This document shows, in pieces, positions 55,701 through 63,967 of a stretch of 64,000 bases of DNA. The DNA is taken from NCBI GenBank assembly GCA_004020365.1, contig SAQR01000001.1:288088-352087 (forward strand). The letters are read 5' to 3'. The notes under the pieces are model-generated. The model searched no databases. It was given only the letters and a program-made list of their open reading frames with translations, and was not told the DNA's origin. The stretch's first letter is position 1; each line of letters opens with the position of its first letter. A program made the position numbers and the translations under genes. Source of the stretch: Mesorhizobium sp. GTDB taxonomy: Bacteria; Pseudomonadota; Alphaproteobacteria; Rhizobiales; Rhizobiaceae.

Positions 55701-57554
55701 CTATGCGCGCCCGACACGCCCGTCGCCAAGAGTGCGTAAAGCGTTGAGGATCACCGCTACATCTATGCCCTCCTGAAGCAGCGCTCCTGCTACAGGCGTG
55801 ATTTGTCCCATGACTGCGGCACCCATTGCCACGGCCGAGAGCGCCAGCCCCGCAATGATGCTTTGCAAGGCGATCGCCCGCGTTCGTTGTGCAATGCGAA
55901 CTGCATCGGCGACGGGATGCAGCCTGTCGGTCAGCACGATGACGTCCGCCGCCTCCGAGGAGGCGGTAGCACCCCGCGCGCCCATGGCGATACCGACCGT
56001 TGCGGCCGCGAGGGCAGGGGCATCGTTGATGCCGTCGCCAACCATCATCGTTGGTGCCAGGGCTTTCTCGGCTTCAACCGCCGCCACTTTCTGGGCGGGG
56101 AGAGCGTCGGCCACGACGGCATCGAGGCTGAGCAACGCCGAAATGCGCTTCGCCGCCACGCCGTCGTCGCCTGTGAGCATGACCACACGCGCAATACCGG
56201 CCGAGCGCAGGTTGCTGAGGGCATCGCGAGCATCCACGCGCAGCGCGTCCCCGAAAGTGAATATGCCGGCAAGTCGCCCGTCGAGCGCTACAAAAACCCT
56301 GAGTACCGGATCGTTCTGGTATCGCCTTTCGCCGCTTTTCGCCCAACCGGGCAGCGGTTTGTCGGCGAGCACGAGAGCCCGCGATCCCGCCGCGATCGAC
56401 ATGTTGCCGACCCGGCCCTTCAGGCCCGCGCCGCGATACTCGCGGACATTGCACGGATGCGACAGCATCAGCTTTCTGCCGCGCGCCGCCCGGACGATCG
56501 AATCAGCGAGCACATGGTGGGAGGCTTGTTCCAACGATGCCAACAACTGCAGCAGATGGTCGGCATCACGGCCGGGCGCGGCTTCGATCTCGATGAGCTC
56601 GGCGCCGCCGATGGTCAAGGTCCCGGTCTTGTCGAAGATCGCGGTTCGGACTTGCGCAAGGGCCTCCAGAGCCACGCCGCCTTTCATCAAGATGCCGGCA
56701 CGCGCGGCGCGCGATACGCCTCCGATGAAGGCAACGGGAGCAGCGAGGATGAGCGGGCAAGGTGTCGCGACCACCAGAACGGCGAGCGCTCTGATTGGAT
56801 CGCCAGAGATGTACCAAGCGGTGCCGGAGACCAGCAAAGTGGCTGGCAGCAGGAACAGCGCAAAGCGGTCGGCCATGCGGATGAACGGGGATTTCGCGGT
56901 CTGTGCTGCAGCGACCATGCGCACGATTGCCGCATAGGTGCTCTGTTCTGCGAGTGCCGATGCCCGCATGCTGAAGGCCTCACCGTTGTTGAGGGTGCCG
57001 CTGCGCAGCGCGTCGCCTGCGCTCCGCCGTTCGGGCAGTGGTTCGCCGGTTACCGCGGACTCGTCGAGAGAGGCCGAAGCATCAAGCAGGATGCCGTCGA
57101 CCGGGAGCAGTTCGCCGGCTCGTACCAAAAGCTCGTCGCCGACAGCAACGTCTTCGACGCAAATGGTCTCTGTTCCCAGCGTTGACGTCCGATGGGCGAC
57201 ACGCGGTGACCGGTCGGTCAATGCCTTGAGGTTTCGCTCCGCGCGCCCGCGGGCAAAGTCCTCGAGTACCGTGCCGCCGGCATACATGATCGCGACCACC
57301 ACTGCCGCCAGGGATTGACCGAGCAGCAGCGCGGCGGACATCGACACCAAGGCAATCGCATCAACGCCGAAGCGGCCGATCCAGAAATCGCGCAAAATGG
57401 AAATGGCGAGAGCCACCACCACGGGCAGGGTCGCAATCGTCCAGATCGTGTCGGCCACAAGGGATCCGAACCCGGCTCGCCAGACTCCGACCCCAAGGGC
57501 GAGACCCAGGATGGCAATGACCAGCAATGCGCGTCGCAGGGTGGACTCATTCAT
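55701..57554 (-). CDS. Heavy-metal P1B-type ATPase with TPC motif, no HMA domain
   Basis: Start MNESTLRRAL gives 617 residues, short for a P1B ATPase because no N-terminal metal-binding domain is present. Motifs in order: ALLLGQSLAAVVVAIMYAGG, TGEPLPER near 169, ATPCPLILAAP with Thr264-Pro265-Cys266 where Cu pumps have Cys-Pro-Cys, the phosphorylated Asp308 of DKTGTLT, and GDGINDAP. A TPC/SPC-type motif is typical of P1B-4-like pumps (Co, Fe, Ni or Zn). It heads the operon with trxC and DUF4010 and is divergent from the acyl-CoA synthetase, with an FNR-like box between them. Confidence 0.92.
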   Translation of the reverse strand: MNESTLRRALLVIAILGLALGVGVWRAGFGSLVADTIWTIATLPVVVALAISILRDFWIGRFGVDAIALVSMSAALLLGQSLAAVVVAIMYAGGTVLEDFARGRAERNLKALTDRSPRVAHRTSTLGTETICVEDVAVGDELLVRAGELLPVDGILLDASASLDESAVTGEPLPERRSAGDALRSGTLNNGEAFSMRASALAEQSTYAAIVRMVAAAQTAKSPFIRMADRFALFLLPATLLVSGTAWYISGDPIRALAVLVVATPCPLILAAPVAFIGGVSRAARAGILMKGGVALEALAQVRTAIFDKTGTLTIGGAELIEIEAAPGRDADHLLQLLASLEQASHHVLADSIVRAARGRKLMLSHPCNVREYRGAGLKGRVGNMSIAAGSRALVLADKPLPGWAKSGERRYQNDPVLRVFVALDGRLAGIFTFGDALRVDARDALSNLRSAGIARVVMLTGDDGVAAKRISALLSLDAVVADALPAQKVAAVEAEKALAPTMMVGDGINDAPALAAATVGIAMGARGATASSEAADVIVLTDRLHPVADAVRIAQRTRAIALQSIIAGLALSAVAMGAAVMGQITPVAGALLQEGIDVAVILNALRTLGDGRVGRA

Positions 57555-57645
57555 GCGATGCTTTCCGATTTTGATCGATGCTTGCAATCGCTAAGGGGCA
57601 GCGTCGATCTCGCGCAACAGCTAATCGCGACAACCGCAAAACGCT

Positions 57646-57659
57646 TTGATTCAACGCAA
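57646..57659. promoter_or_regulatory. Variant FNR-like box, divergent promoter
   Basis: TTGATTCAACGCAA differs from the USP boxes (TTGATTCAGCGCAA) at one base. It lies 51 bp before the acyl-CoA synthetase and 91 bp before the ATPase gene. Confidence 0.5.
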
Positions 57660-57710
57660 CGAACCGGCAAGATCGACTGGTGATTATCGCCGGGAATAGG
57701 AGGCACAGGG

Positions 57711-60392
57711 TTGACCATCCGAAATCTCGAACATGCATTCGCTCCGAAGTCGGTTGCCGTCTTCGGAGCATCGGGGTGCGACGGCTCTGTCGGGCGTGTC
57801 GTCTTCGACAACCTCGTGAACGGTGGCTTCGAGGGCGAGATCTGGCCGGTCAACCCGAAATATTCGCAAGTGGCTGGCCGACGCTGCTACGCCAAGGTGG
57901 CCGATCTGCCAGCCATTCCCGACCTCGGCGTCATCGTGACGCCTCCGCAAACGGTTCCCGGCATCATACGGGACCTCGGCGAAAAGGGCACGCGGGCGGC
58001 GGTCGTTATCACCGCCGGCCTGACGCGCGAGAAGGGATTGCGGCAGGCCATGCTCGATGCTTCGAAGGCCACTCTTTTGCGCATCATCGGACCCAACACG
58101 CTCGGACTGATGATCCCGCCTGTGAAGCTCAATGCTGGATTCGCACATATGGCGGCCAGGCCCGGCAACATTGCGCTGCTGTCGCAATCCGGCGCCATCG
58201 CCACATCGGTGATCGACTGGGCGGCGGACAATAATGTCGGCTTCTCCCAGATCATCTCGCTGGGCGACATGGCAGATGTCGATGTGGGAGACTGCCTCGA
58301 CATGCTGGCGGGTGATGCGCGCACGCGCGCCATCGTGATGTACCTCGAAACCATATCCAATCCACGCAAGTTCATGTCTGCGGCACGCGCGGCGGCGCGC
58401 ATCAAGCCGGTCATCGCGATCAAGTCCGGCCGGCACGAGCAGGCAGCGAAAGCCACGGCGACCCATACCGGAGCGCTGTCGGGCGCCGACCGTGTCGTCG
58501 AAGCTGCGTTGCTGCGCGCCGGTATCCTGCGCGTCAAAGGTCTGACCGAACTGTTCGATGCTGTTGAGACGACAGCCCGTTTCGCTCCGCTGCAACGAGC
58601 CCGCGTCGGCATTGTCACCAATGGCGGCGGCGCCGGTGTGCTTGCCGTCGATCAACTCATCGACTGCAATGGCGAACTGGCAGAGCTCTCGCCGGAAACA
58701 ATCGCCCGATTGGAGGCCGTCCTGCCTGCCACCTGGTCCCACGCCAATCCGGTCGACATCATTGGCGACGCTTCGCCGGAGCGCTATCGGGTCGCGATCG
58801 AGGCCGTCGCGGCCGATACCGGGACCGACGTTGTGCTGGTCATGAACTGCCCGACCGGGCTTGGCTCGCCGCTTGCTGCGGCAAGCGCCGTGGCGACACT
58901 CGCGCGGGACGGCAAGATAGGCAACAAACCGGTTCTGACCTGCTGGCTTGGCGAACACACGGCGCGCGAGGGACGCCGTGTTCTTCAGGATGCCGGAATT
59001 GCCAGTTTCGAGACGCCTGCGGACGCCGCAACAGCCGTCTCCTATCTCAGCGACTGGTCGCGAGCCCAGCGGGCGCTGATGCGAGTTCCGCCGAGCCGCA
59101 GCGAGGACACGATGAGCGATCGAGAAGCCGTGCTTGCCATTTTCAGGCAGGTCGCCAAAGAGGGTCGGCGAATGCTGACCGAACCGGAAGCCAAGGCGGC
59201 GATCTCCGCCTATGGCGTTCCCGTGCCCGAGACCATTGTCGCCAAAACCGCTAGCGAAGCGGAAAAAGCCGCCGGCCGCCTTTTGAAGAGGGCGGAACAG
59301 GTCGTCGTCAAGCTGCTGTCAAAGGCGATTTCGCACAAGTCCGACATCGGTGGCGTGGTGCTCAACCTCGCGACCGCCGCAGCGGCCGGAAAGGCCGCCA
59401 GGTCAATCGAAGCGCGAGTACGCAAGCAGGCTCCGCAAGCCATTATCGAAGGCTATACGGTCCAACCCATGGTGGTCCGGAAACAAGCGTATGAACTCAT
59501 ACTGGGCATGAGTTGCGATCCCATTTTCGGCCCCGTCGTCCTCTTCGGTGCCGGCGGCGTTGCGGTCGAGGTGATGGACGACATAGCGTTCGCACTGCCA
59601 CCGCTCGACGATGTGCTTGCCGGCGAACTGATCGAGCAGACGCGGACTGGCCGCTTGCTTGCCGGGTTCCGCGACCACAAGCCGGCTAATCGTGGGGCAA
59701 TCGTTGCGGCGCTCAATGGGCTGTCGCAGATGATCGTCGACTTTCCATGCCTCGTCTCCCTGGACATCAATCCATTGTTGGCCGACGCTGATGGCGTGAT
59801 CGCACTCGATGCCCGCATCGAGATCGAGCCGGGACGCGTCGAAAAACCGGGGCCGAACCCGGCGCTCGCCATCAGGCCTTACCCGTCGGGCTGGAATAGG
59901 GATGTTTCGGTGGGCGGCGCGCACTATCACATTCGGCCGATCAAGCCGGCCGACATCGCGCTCTATCCGCAATTCCTCGCCAGAATTTCTCCGGATGATC
60001 TGCGACTGCGTTTTTTGTCGCCGCGCAAGAACTTCTCCGACCAGATGCTGAAACGGCTCACTCAGCTCGATTATGACCGCGACATGGCTTTCGTCGCGCT
60101 GGAAGCGAGCACCGGCGCGCTGGCAGGGGTAAGCCGGCTGTCCTGCGATCCGGATCACACTGTCGCCGAATACGCGTTGCTCGTACGCACGGACCTGCAG
60201 GGTCATGGTCTCGGCTGGGAGCTGCTCAGGCAGATCGTCGAGTATGCAAAGGCCGATGGGATCGGTCGGATCGAAGGCATTATGCTCAACGAGAACACCA
60301 AGATGTTGGCAATGTGCCGCGAGTTCGGCTTTTCGGTGGGGCATCATCCGAGCGAGCCCGGCCTAGCTGAGGCAACGCTCGAACTCCGTTGA
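57711..60392 (+). CDS. ADP-forming acyl-CoA synthetase fused to GNAT acetyltransferase
   Basis: A TTG start after AGGAGGCAC gives 893 residues. The CoA-binding Rossmann part (FAPKSVAVFGASG) and the succinyl-CoA-synthetase-like part cover residues 1-470; the ATHTGALSGAD motif supplies the His that carries phosphate. The ATP-grasp part spans about 480-700, and a C-terminal GNAT domain (about 735-893) has the acetyl-CoA loop VRTDLQGHGLGWEL. The layout matches Pat/PatZ lysine acetyltransferases, but the His motif looks intact, so it may still make ATP from acetyl-CoA or propionyl-CoA. An FNR-like box lies 51 bp upstream. Confidence 0.93.
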   Translation: MTIRNLEHAFAPKSVAVFGASGCDGSVGRVVFDNLVNGGFEGEIWPVNPKYSQVAGRRCYAKVADLPAIPDLGVIVTPPQTVPGIIRDLGEKGTRAAVVITAGLTREKGLRQAMLDASKATLLRIIGPNTLGLMIPPVKLNAGFAHMAARPGNIALLSQSGAIATSVIDWAADNNVGFSQIISLGDMADVDVGDCLDMLAGDARTRAIVMYLETISNPRKFMSAARAAARIKPVIAIKSGRHEQAAKATATHTGALSGADRVVEAALLRAGILRVKGLTELFDAVETTARFAPLQRARVGIVTNGGGAGVLAVDQLIDCNGELAELSPETIARLEAVLPATWSHANPVDIIGDASPERYRVAIEAVAADTGTDVVLVMNCPTGLGSPLAAASAVATLARDGKIGNKPVLTCWLGEHTAREGRRVLQDAGIASFETPADAATAVSYLSDWSRAQRALMRVPPSRSEDTMSDREAVLAIFRQVAKEGRRMLTEPEAKAAISAYGVPVPETIVAKTASEAEKAAGRLLKRAEQVVVKLLSKAISHKSDIGGVVLNLATAAAAGKAARSIEARVRKQAPQAIIEGYTVQPMVVRKQAYELILGMSCDPIFGPVVLFGAGGVAVEVMDDIAFALPPLDDVLAGELIEQTRTGRLLAGFRDHKPANRGAIVAALNGLSQMIVDFPCLVSLDINPLLADADGVIALDARIEIEPGRVEKPGPNPALAIRPYPSGWNRDVSVGGAHYHIRPIKPADIALYPQFLARISPDDLRLRFLSPRKNFSDQMLKRLTQLDYDRDMAFVALEASTGALAGVSRLSCDPDHTVAEYALLVRTDLQGHGLGWELLRQIVEYAKADGIGRIEGIMLNENTKMLAMCREFGFSVGHHPSEPGLAEATLELR

Positions 60393-60416
60393 GGTCGATC
60401 ACCCTGCGGCAACCAG

Positions 60417-61979
60417 TCAGGAGGCCGTGTGTAGTGACGATCCTTCCTTTTGGGACGTGTCTCCTTCGGAGAACCTTCTCAACTCGGCGGCGATATCGGC
60501 GAGCTTTCGATCGGCGTCGACCTTGCGCCAGGTGGACGGGGTGGCCTTTCGCTGCAATTGCCGCGACAATATATCGACCGTGGCGTCAGAAGGACCGCCG
60601 CTGCGCTCGCTCACCCGCTGCCAAAGAACGAGCGGATCCGCCTCCAGCCAGAATCCGGCGAAAGCAACGCCTCTTTCGCTTGCCGTCTTCTCGATGCGCT
60701 CACGATCGGCCGGCCGGTCAAAGACGGCATCGGCGACCACCGAACCGCCTTCGGCAAGGATCAAGTCGGCACGCCATGCCATTTCGCGGTAGACGCGGTC
60801 CGACACCTCAGGTCGATAGGCCCGGTCCGGCAGCTTTGTTTCGGCCGGCACCCCATGCAGGGCTTTGCGGATGCGGTCGCTTTCGACAATGCGTGCGCCG
60901 GGCGGCGCGCCGACATGTGCGGCGAGTGCCTCGGCAACGGCCGTCTTGCCGGAACCGCTCAAGCCGCCGATGGCGATCAGCCGCGCCGGCTTTTCCTCGA
61001 GAAGTGTTCGGGCGAGCTCGAAATAGGATCTGGCCTCGGCGATCAGCCCGCCGGAATCGGCACTGCCTTCCTCGATCTGGGTTGCTGTGACATGCGCGCG
61101 CACTGCGGCCCGCACTGCCATGAAAAACGGCAGGAGGATGAAGCCGTCCTCGTCGTCTGCTTCGTCGAGGTAGCGGTTCGCCACCAGGTTGGCGAGTTCC
61201 GGAAAGCCGCGATGCCAGAGGTCCATCAGCAGGAAGGCCAGATCGTATAGCACATCGATGCTGGCGATCTGCTCATTGAATTCGATGCAATCGAAGAGGC
61301 GGGGCTCTCCATCGAAGAGACAGATATTGCGCAGATGCAGATCGCCGTGGCATCGTCGGATCTTGCCTGCCGCCTCCCGCCGGTCGAGCAGTTTGCGATG
61401 ACGGGCGAGGGCGGTGCGGAAGATCTCGGTGAATGCCTTGATCTCGGCTTGCTCGAAAACATGGCTGGTGGCAAAGCCGGCTTCGTTGATGGCGAGCACG
61501 CCTGCCAGGTTCGAGGATCCGCTGCCCCTGTGGATCTCCGGCGCCACGCGATGATAGCGCACGATCATGCGCGCGACCGCCGTCATCAGCGCAGGCGTCA
61601 GTTCGCCGCCGACTGCCATTCGATCGAGCAGCTTCGACTGATCGAAGCGGACCATCTCGATCGCCGCATCGACCAGTTCGCCGCTCCCGCCGAAGGCGAG
61701 CTTGCCGCCGGCCTCTCGCGTGATGCGCCGCACACCGAGATAGAGGCCGGGCGCGGTCCTGGAGTTGAGCTCGACCTCCTTCTCGCAAGCGGCGAGCCGC
61801 AGCGCCGGGGTCGAGAAGTCGACATAGGGCAGCCTGACCGCTCGCTTGATCTTGTAGGCGCGCTCGCCAACCAGAAAGATACGCGAGATTGGGTCGATCG
61901 CCTCGACCGGTCCGCTCTCGCCATATGCGGCAGGGTTATACAGAAATGCGACAGTGGCCTGCTGGTCGTCGACGATCAT
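60417..61979 (-). CDS. APH-like phosphotransferase fused to AAA kinase domain
   Basis: Start MIVDDQQATVAF after AGGAGGCAGG gives 520 residues. The N-terminal aminoglycoside-phosphotransferase/fructosamine-kinase-like half has the catalytic CHGDLHLRNICLFDGE and DCIEFNE (about residues 225-250). The C-terminal P-loop half has GGLSGSGKTAVAEALA (about 340-350) and the VVADAVFDRPADRERI region. The same fusion occurs in Rv2004c of the mycobacterial DosR regulon. The substrate is unknown. It runs convergent with the acyl-CoA synthetase gene, 24 bp between stops. Confidence 0.9.
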   Translation of the reverse strand: MIVDDQQATVAFLYNPAAYGESGPVEAIDPISRIFLVGERAYKIKRAVRLPYVDFSTPALRLAACEKEVELNSRTAPGLYLGVRRITREAGGKLAFGGSGELVDAAIEMVRFDQSKLLDRMAVGGELTPALMTAVARMIVRYHRVAPEIHRGSGSSNLAGVLAINEAGFATSHVFEQAEIKAFTEIFRTALARHRKLLDRREAAGKIRRCHGDLHLRNICLFDGEPRLFDCIEFNEQIASIDVLYDLAFLLMDLWHRGFPELANLVANRYLDEADDEDGFILLPFFMAVRAAVRAHVTATQIEEGSADSGGLIAEARSYFELARTLLEEKPARLIAIGGLSGSGKTAVAEALAAHVGAPPGARIVESDRIRKALHGVPAETKLPDRAYRPEVSDRVYREMAWRADLILAEGGSVVADAVFDRPADRERIEKTASERGVAFAGFWLEADPLVLWQRVSERSGGPSDATVDILSRQLQRKATPSTWRKVDADRKLADIAAELRRFSEGDTSQKEGSSLHTAS

Positions 61980-62046
61980 TGCCTGCCTCCTGTTTGGCTG
62001 CGCCGGTGAAACGACCAAGGCCTTATCGAGGAAGTTGTTCCTCGAG

Positions 62047-62433
62047 TTATCGCTGTAGGGTCTGGACGTAACAAGCCAGTTCATGGATCCGTTCCCTGGT
62101 GACGATTTCTCCAGCGTTCGGGCCGTACTTCTTGGCGTCCCCGGGAAGGAACTGTCGACCCCAGACCGGCATGTCGCGCTCGCCATGCTCCGGCACGACG
62201 TAACGGCCATCGATCACCGCGAAAACGCGCCAGTAGGGGAATTCGCCGCCGTTCTGCTTGGACAGGTGCGTCAGGTCCGCTGGGCGGCTTCAACATTTCA
62301 TTTCAGGGCCATGGCAGACGGCACATGAGTTCATGTATTCCGCCTTGCCGTTGCCGACTTCCTGGGCGCCGGCCGCGTTGAAGGCCAAACCTGCAAACAC
62401 TGCTGCGATCAGGATTTTCCCTGACGAATCCAC
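62047..62433 (-). pseudogene. Cytochrome c, broken (module copy B)
   Basis: Reading from GTG 62433 the sequence gives a signal peptide and AEYMNSCAVCHGPEMKC, then a stop. In another frame it resumes at RPADLTHLSKQNGGEFPYWRVFA and runs through ERDMPVWGRQFL to the end at 62047, closely matching the intact cytochrome at 10548-10946. The segment after the haem motif (GLHGKGDGPLGNVLLK in copy A) is mostly lost, with a frame change. The haem peptide remains but the fold cannot form, so this is a pseudogene. Confidence 0.87.
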
Positions 62434-62475
62434 CAATTGCTTGGGTGAAAGCTACAGGCCGGGTTAGCGAGCACA

Positions 62476-62489
62476 TTGATGCGCATCAA
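62476..62489. promoter_or_regulatory. Perfect FNR/FixK box (module copy B)
   Basis: TTGATGCGCATCAA is a perfect palindrome, 42 bp from the broken cytochrome and 108 bp from the USP. Confidence 0.78.
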
Positions 62490-62510
62490 ATGCCGCCACG
62501 CTCACGGTGT

Positions 62511-62524
62511 TTGATTCAGCGCAA
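62511..62524. promoter_or_regulatory. Variant FNR-like box before intact USP
   Basis: TTGATTCAGCGCAA is identical to 11030-11043 and 73 bp before the USP start. Confidence 0.55.
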
Positions 62525-62597
62525 TGAACGCGCCGGCCATCCTCGATAATGACTGAAACCACGACTGATCCTTCACTTGAAATGAGGAGTTGCCGCC

Positions 62598-63434
62598 GTG
62601 ACTTTCAGGACACTGCTTACGATTACCGGACCGAACCAGGGCGAGGGTGATCTGAAGCTCGCCGCCTCGCTGTGCGAACAGATAGATGCCCATCTCTCCG
62701 TGCTGGTTCTCGAGCTTGCCGCGCCGCCCTCAGGCGGTGAGTATGCTGTTGTCCTCTCACCAGCTTGGCTGGAGGAGCGTCAGGCCGACCTGAAAAGGCT
62801 CAAGAAACGAGTTTCGGAGGTCGCGGCATTTGTTTCCCAAACTGCCGTATCGGTTGATCTGAGCGACGACTATCCCGATACCACCTGGGCGGACGAGATC
62901 ATCGGAAGGCGTGCCCGCTACGCCGATCTGGCCATTCTGGGGCCGGACCTGCTCGCAAGCCATATACTGAAGGATAAGGTCATCGAGGGCGTCTTGTTTT
63001 CGTCCGGCAGGCCCCTTCTGCTCGTTCCCGAGGGCTCGCGGCCGACACTGAAGCCGAAACGCGTGCTCGTCGCTTGGGACGCTCGTCTGGAATCTTCGCG
63101 GGCCCTGCGCGAGTCGCTTGACCTGCTGATAGGCGCTGAGGACGTGCACATTGCCATCATCGATCCAGTTGAAGATGAATACCACCATGGCGCGGAACCG
63201 GGCGCAGATGCTGCGGCCTTTCTCGCACGGCACGGCGTGAAGGTAACGGTCGACAGGCTGCCGAGCTCGAACCATTCAGTCGCCGACGTCCTTCGCCGGC
63301 ACGCTGTCGACACCGCCGCCGACCTGATGGTTATGGGCGCCTACGGTCATTCGCGGCTGCGCGAGCGCATCTTCGGTGGCGTCACCAAGTCGATGCTTGA
63401 GAATCCATCGCTGCCGATCATGATGGCCCGGTAG
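62598..63434 (+). CDS. Universal stress protein, tandem-type (module copy B, intact)
   Basis: A GTG start after GAGGAG gives 278 residues, enough for two Usp folds. The N-terminal half (FRTLLTITGPNQGEGDLKLA) is a degenerate repeat; the C-terminal half (from KPKRVLVAWDARLESSRALRE) ends with MGAYGHSRLRERIFGGVTKS, which fits the G-2X-G-9X-G(S/T) ATP-binding motif. It should bind ATP and promote survival during arrest. Two FNR-type boxes lie upstream and a hairpin terminator follows. The second copy at 11116 has lost this domain. Confidence 0.93.
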   Translation: MTFRTLLTITGPNQGEGDLKLAASLCEQIDAHLSVLVLELAAPPSGGEYAVVLSPAWLEERQADLKRLKKRVSEVAAFVSQTAVSVDLSDDYPDTTWADEIIGRRARYADLAILGPDLLASHILKDKVIEGVLFSSGRPLLLVPEGSRPTLKPKRVLVAWDARLESSRALRESLDLLIGAEDVHIAIIDPVEDEYHHGAEPGADAAAFLARHGVKVTVDRLPSSNHSVADVLRRHAVDTAADLMVMGAYGHSRLRERIFGGVTKSMLENPSLPIMMAR

Positions 63435-63452
63435 CCATTCCAAGAAGCAGTC

Positions 63453-63484
63453 GGGCCGGCGCAATACTGCCGGCCCGTGCTTTT
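63453..63484 (+). terminator. Intrinsic terminator after USP
   Basis: GGGCCGGC and GCCGGCCC form an 8-bp stem with an 8-nt loop, followed by GTGCTTTT. It lies between convergent genes and matches the hairpin at 11570. Confidence 0.78.
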
Positions 63485-63520
63485 GGTGCAACTTGCTGGG
63501 CCGAGAGCTGGCGGAACAGT

Positions 63521-63967
63521 CTACTCGCTTGCTTCCCGGCCCGACACCTGTTCGATGAGAATCCGGAAGAATACGTGGGGTATGCTGTCCGACACCGGGG
63601 GGGTGACCGGCTTGAGTGCGCCAGGCTCCCACCAGTCAGAGTGCTTGCTCAACACCGACCACGCATGGTCGCGTTGAGCCTTGTAGCCGATCCGGTCGGG
63701 CAGCTCTTCATAGCGGCCATCGACCACCACGCTTCTCCATCCCCGCCCCTGGCCGCGTTCGTCGATCTGGACGCACACCAGCGGATTGGAACGCATCCAG
63801 TCGATTTTCTTGCCCGGCATGGAAAACGCATAAAGATGATTGTCTGCGTGGGCATAGTAGAATGGCACGACGTAGGGCTGGTCGTCGTTGGAACATGCCA
63901 GCCGGCCTACGCGATTGCTCGCCAGCACTTTGCTGCATTCCAAGACCGAAAGTGTGCGGATCAGCAT
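63521..63967 (-). CDS. PNPOx-like flavin-binding split-barrel protein (module copy B, intact)
   Basis: This 148-residue protein starts MLIRTLSVLECSKVL after GGAGATCCC. It has NRVGRLACSNDDQPYVVPFYY, then HLYAFSMPGKKIDWMR, GWRSVVVDGRYEELPD and the C-terminal HVFFRILIEQVSGR. It is in the same family as 21035-21484 and the decayed 11652-12100 gene. Split-barrel proteins of this type bind FMN or related cofactors; the substrate is unknown. It faces the USP gene across the shared terminator. The right edge of the window follows closely, so its promoter is only partly visible. Confidence 0.9.
   Translation of the reverse strand: MLIRTLSVLECSKVLASNRVGRLACSNDDQPYVVPFYYAHADNHLYAFSMPGKKIDWMRSNPLVCVQIDERGQGRGWRSVVVDGRYEELPDRIGYKAQRDHAWSVLSKHSDWWEPGALKPVTPPVSDSIPHVFFRILIEQVSGREASE

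Larger units (their letters stand above)
62047..63967. repeat. Duplicated stress module, copy B
   Basis: Same order and orientation as 10548-12100: cytochrome c, paired boxes, USP, hairpin, PNPOx-like gene. Here the cytochrome is broken and the other two genes are intact. Confidence 0.87.

Noticed and set aside
57684-58958. 424-codon minus-strand frame opposite the acyl-CoA synthetase
   Set aside because: Shadow frame without protein motifs; the plus strand has clear CoA-binding and ATP-grasp segments.
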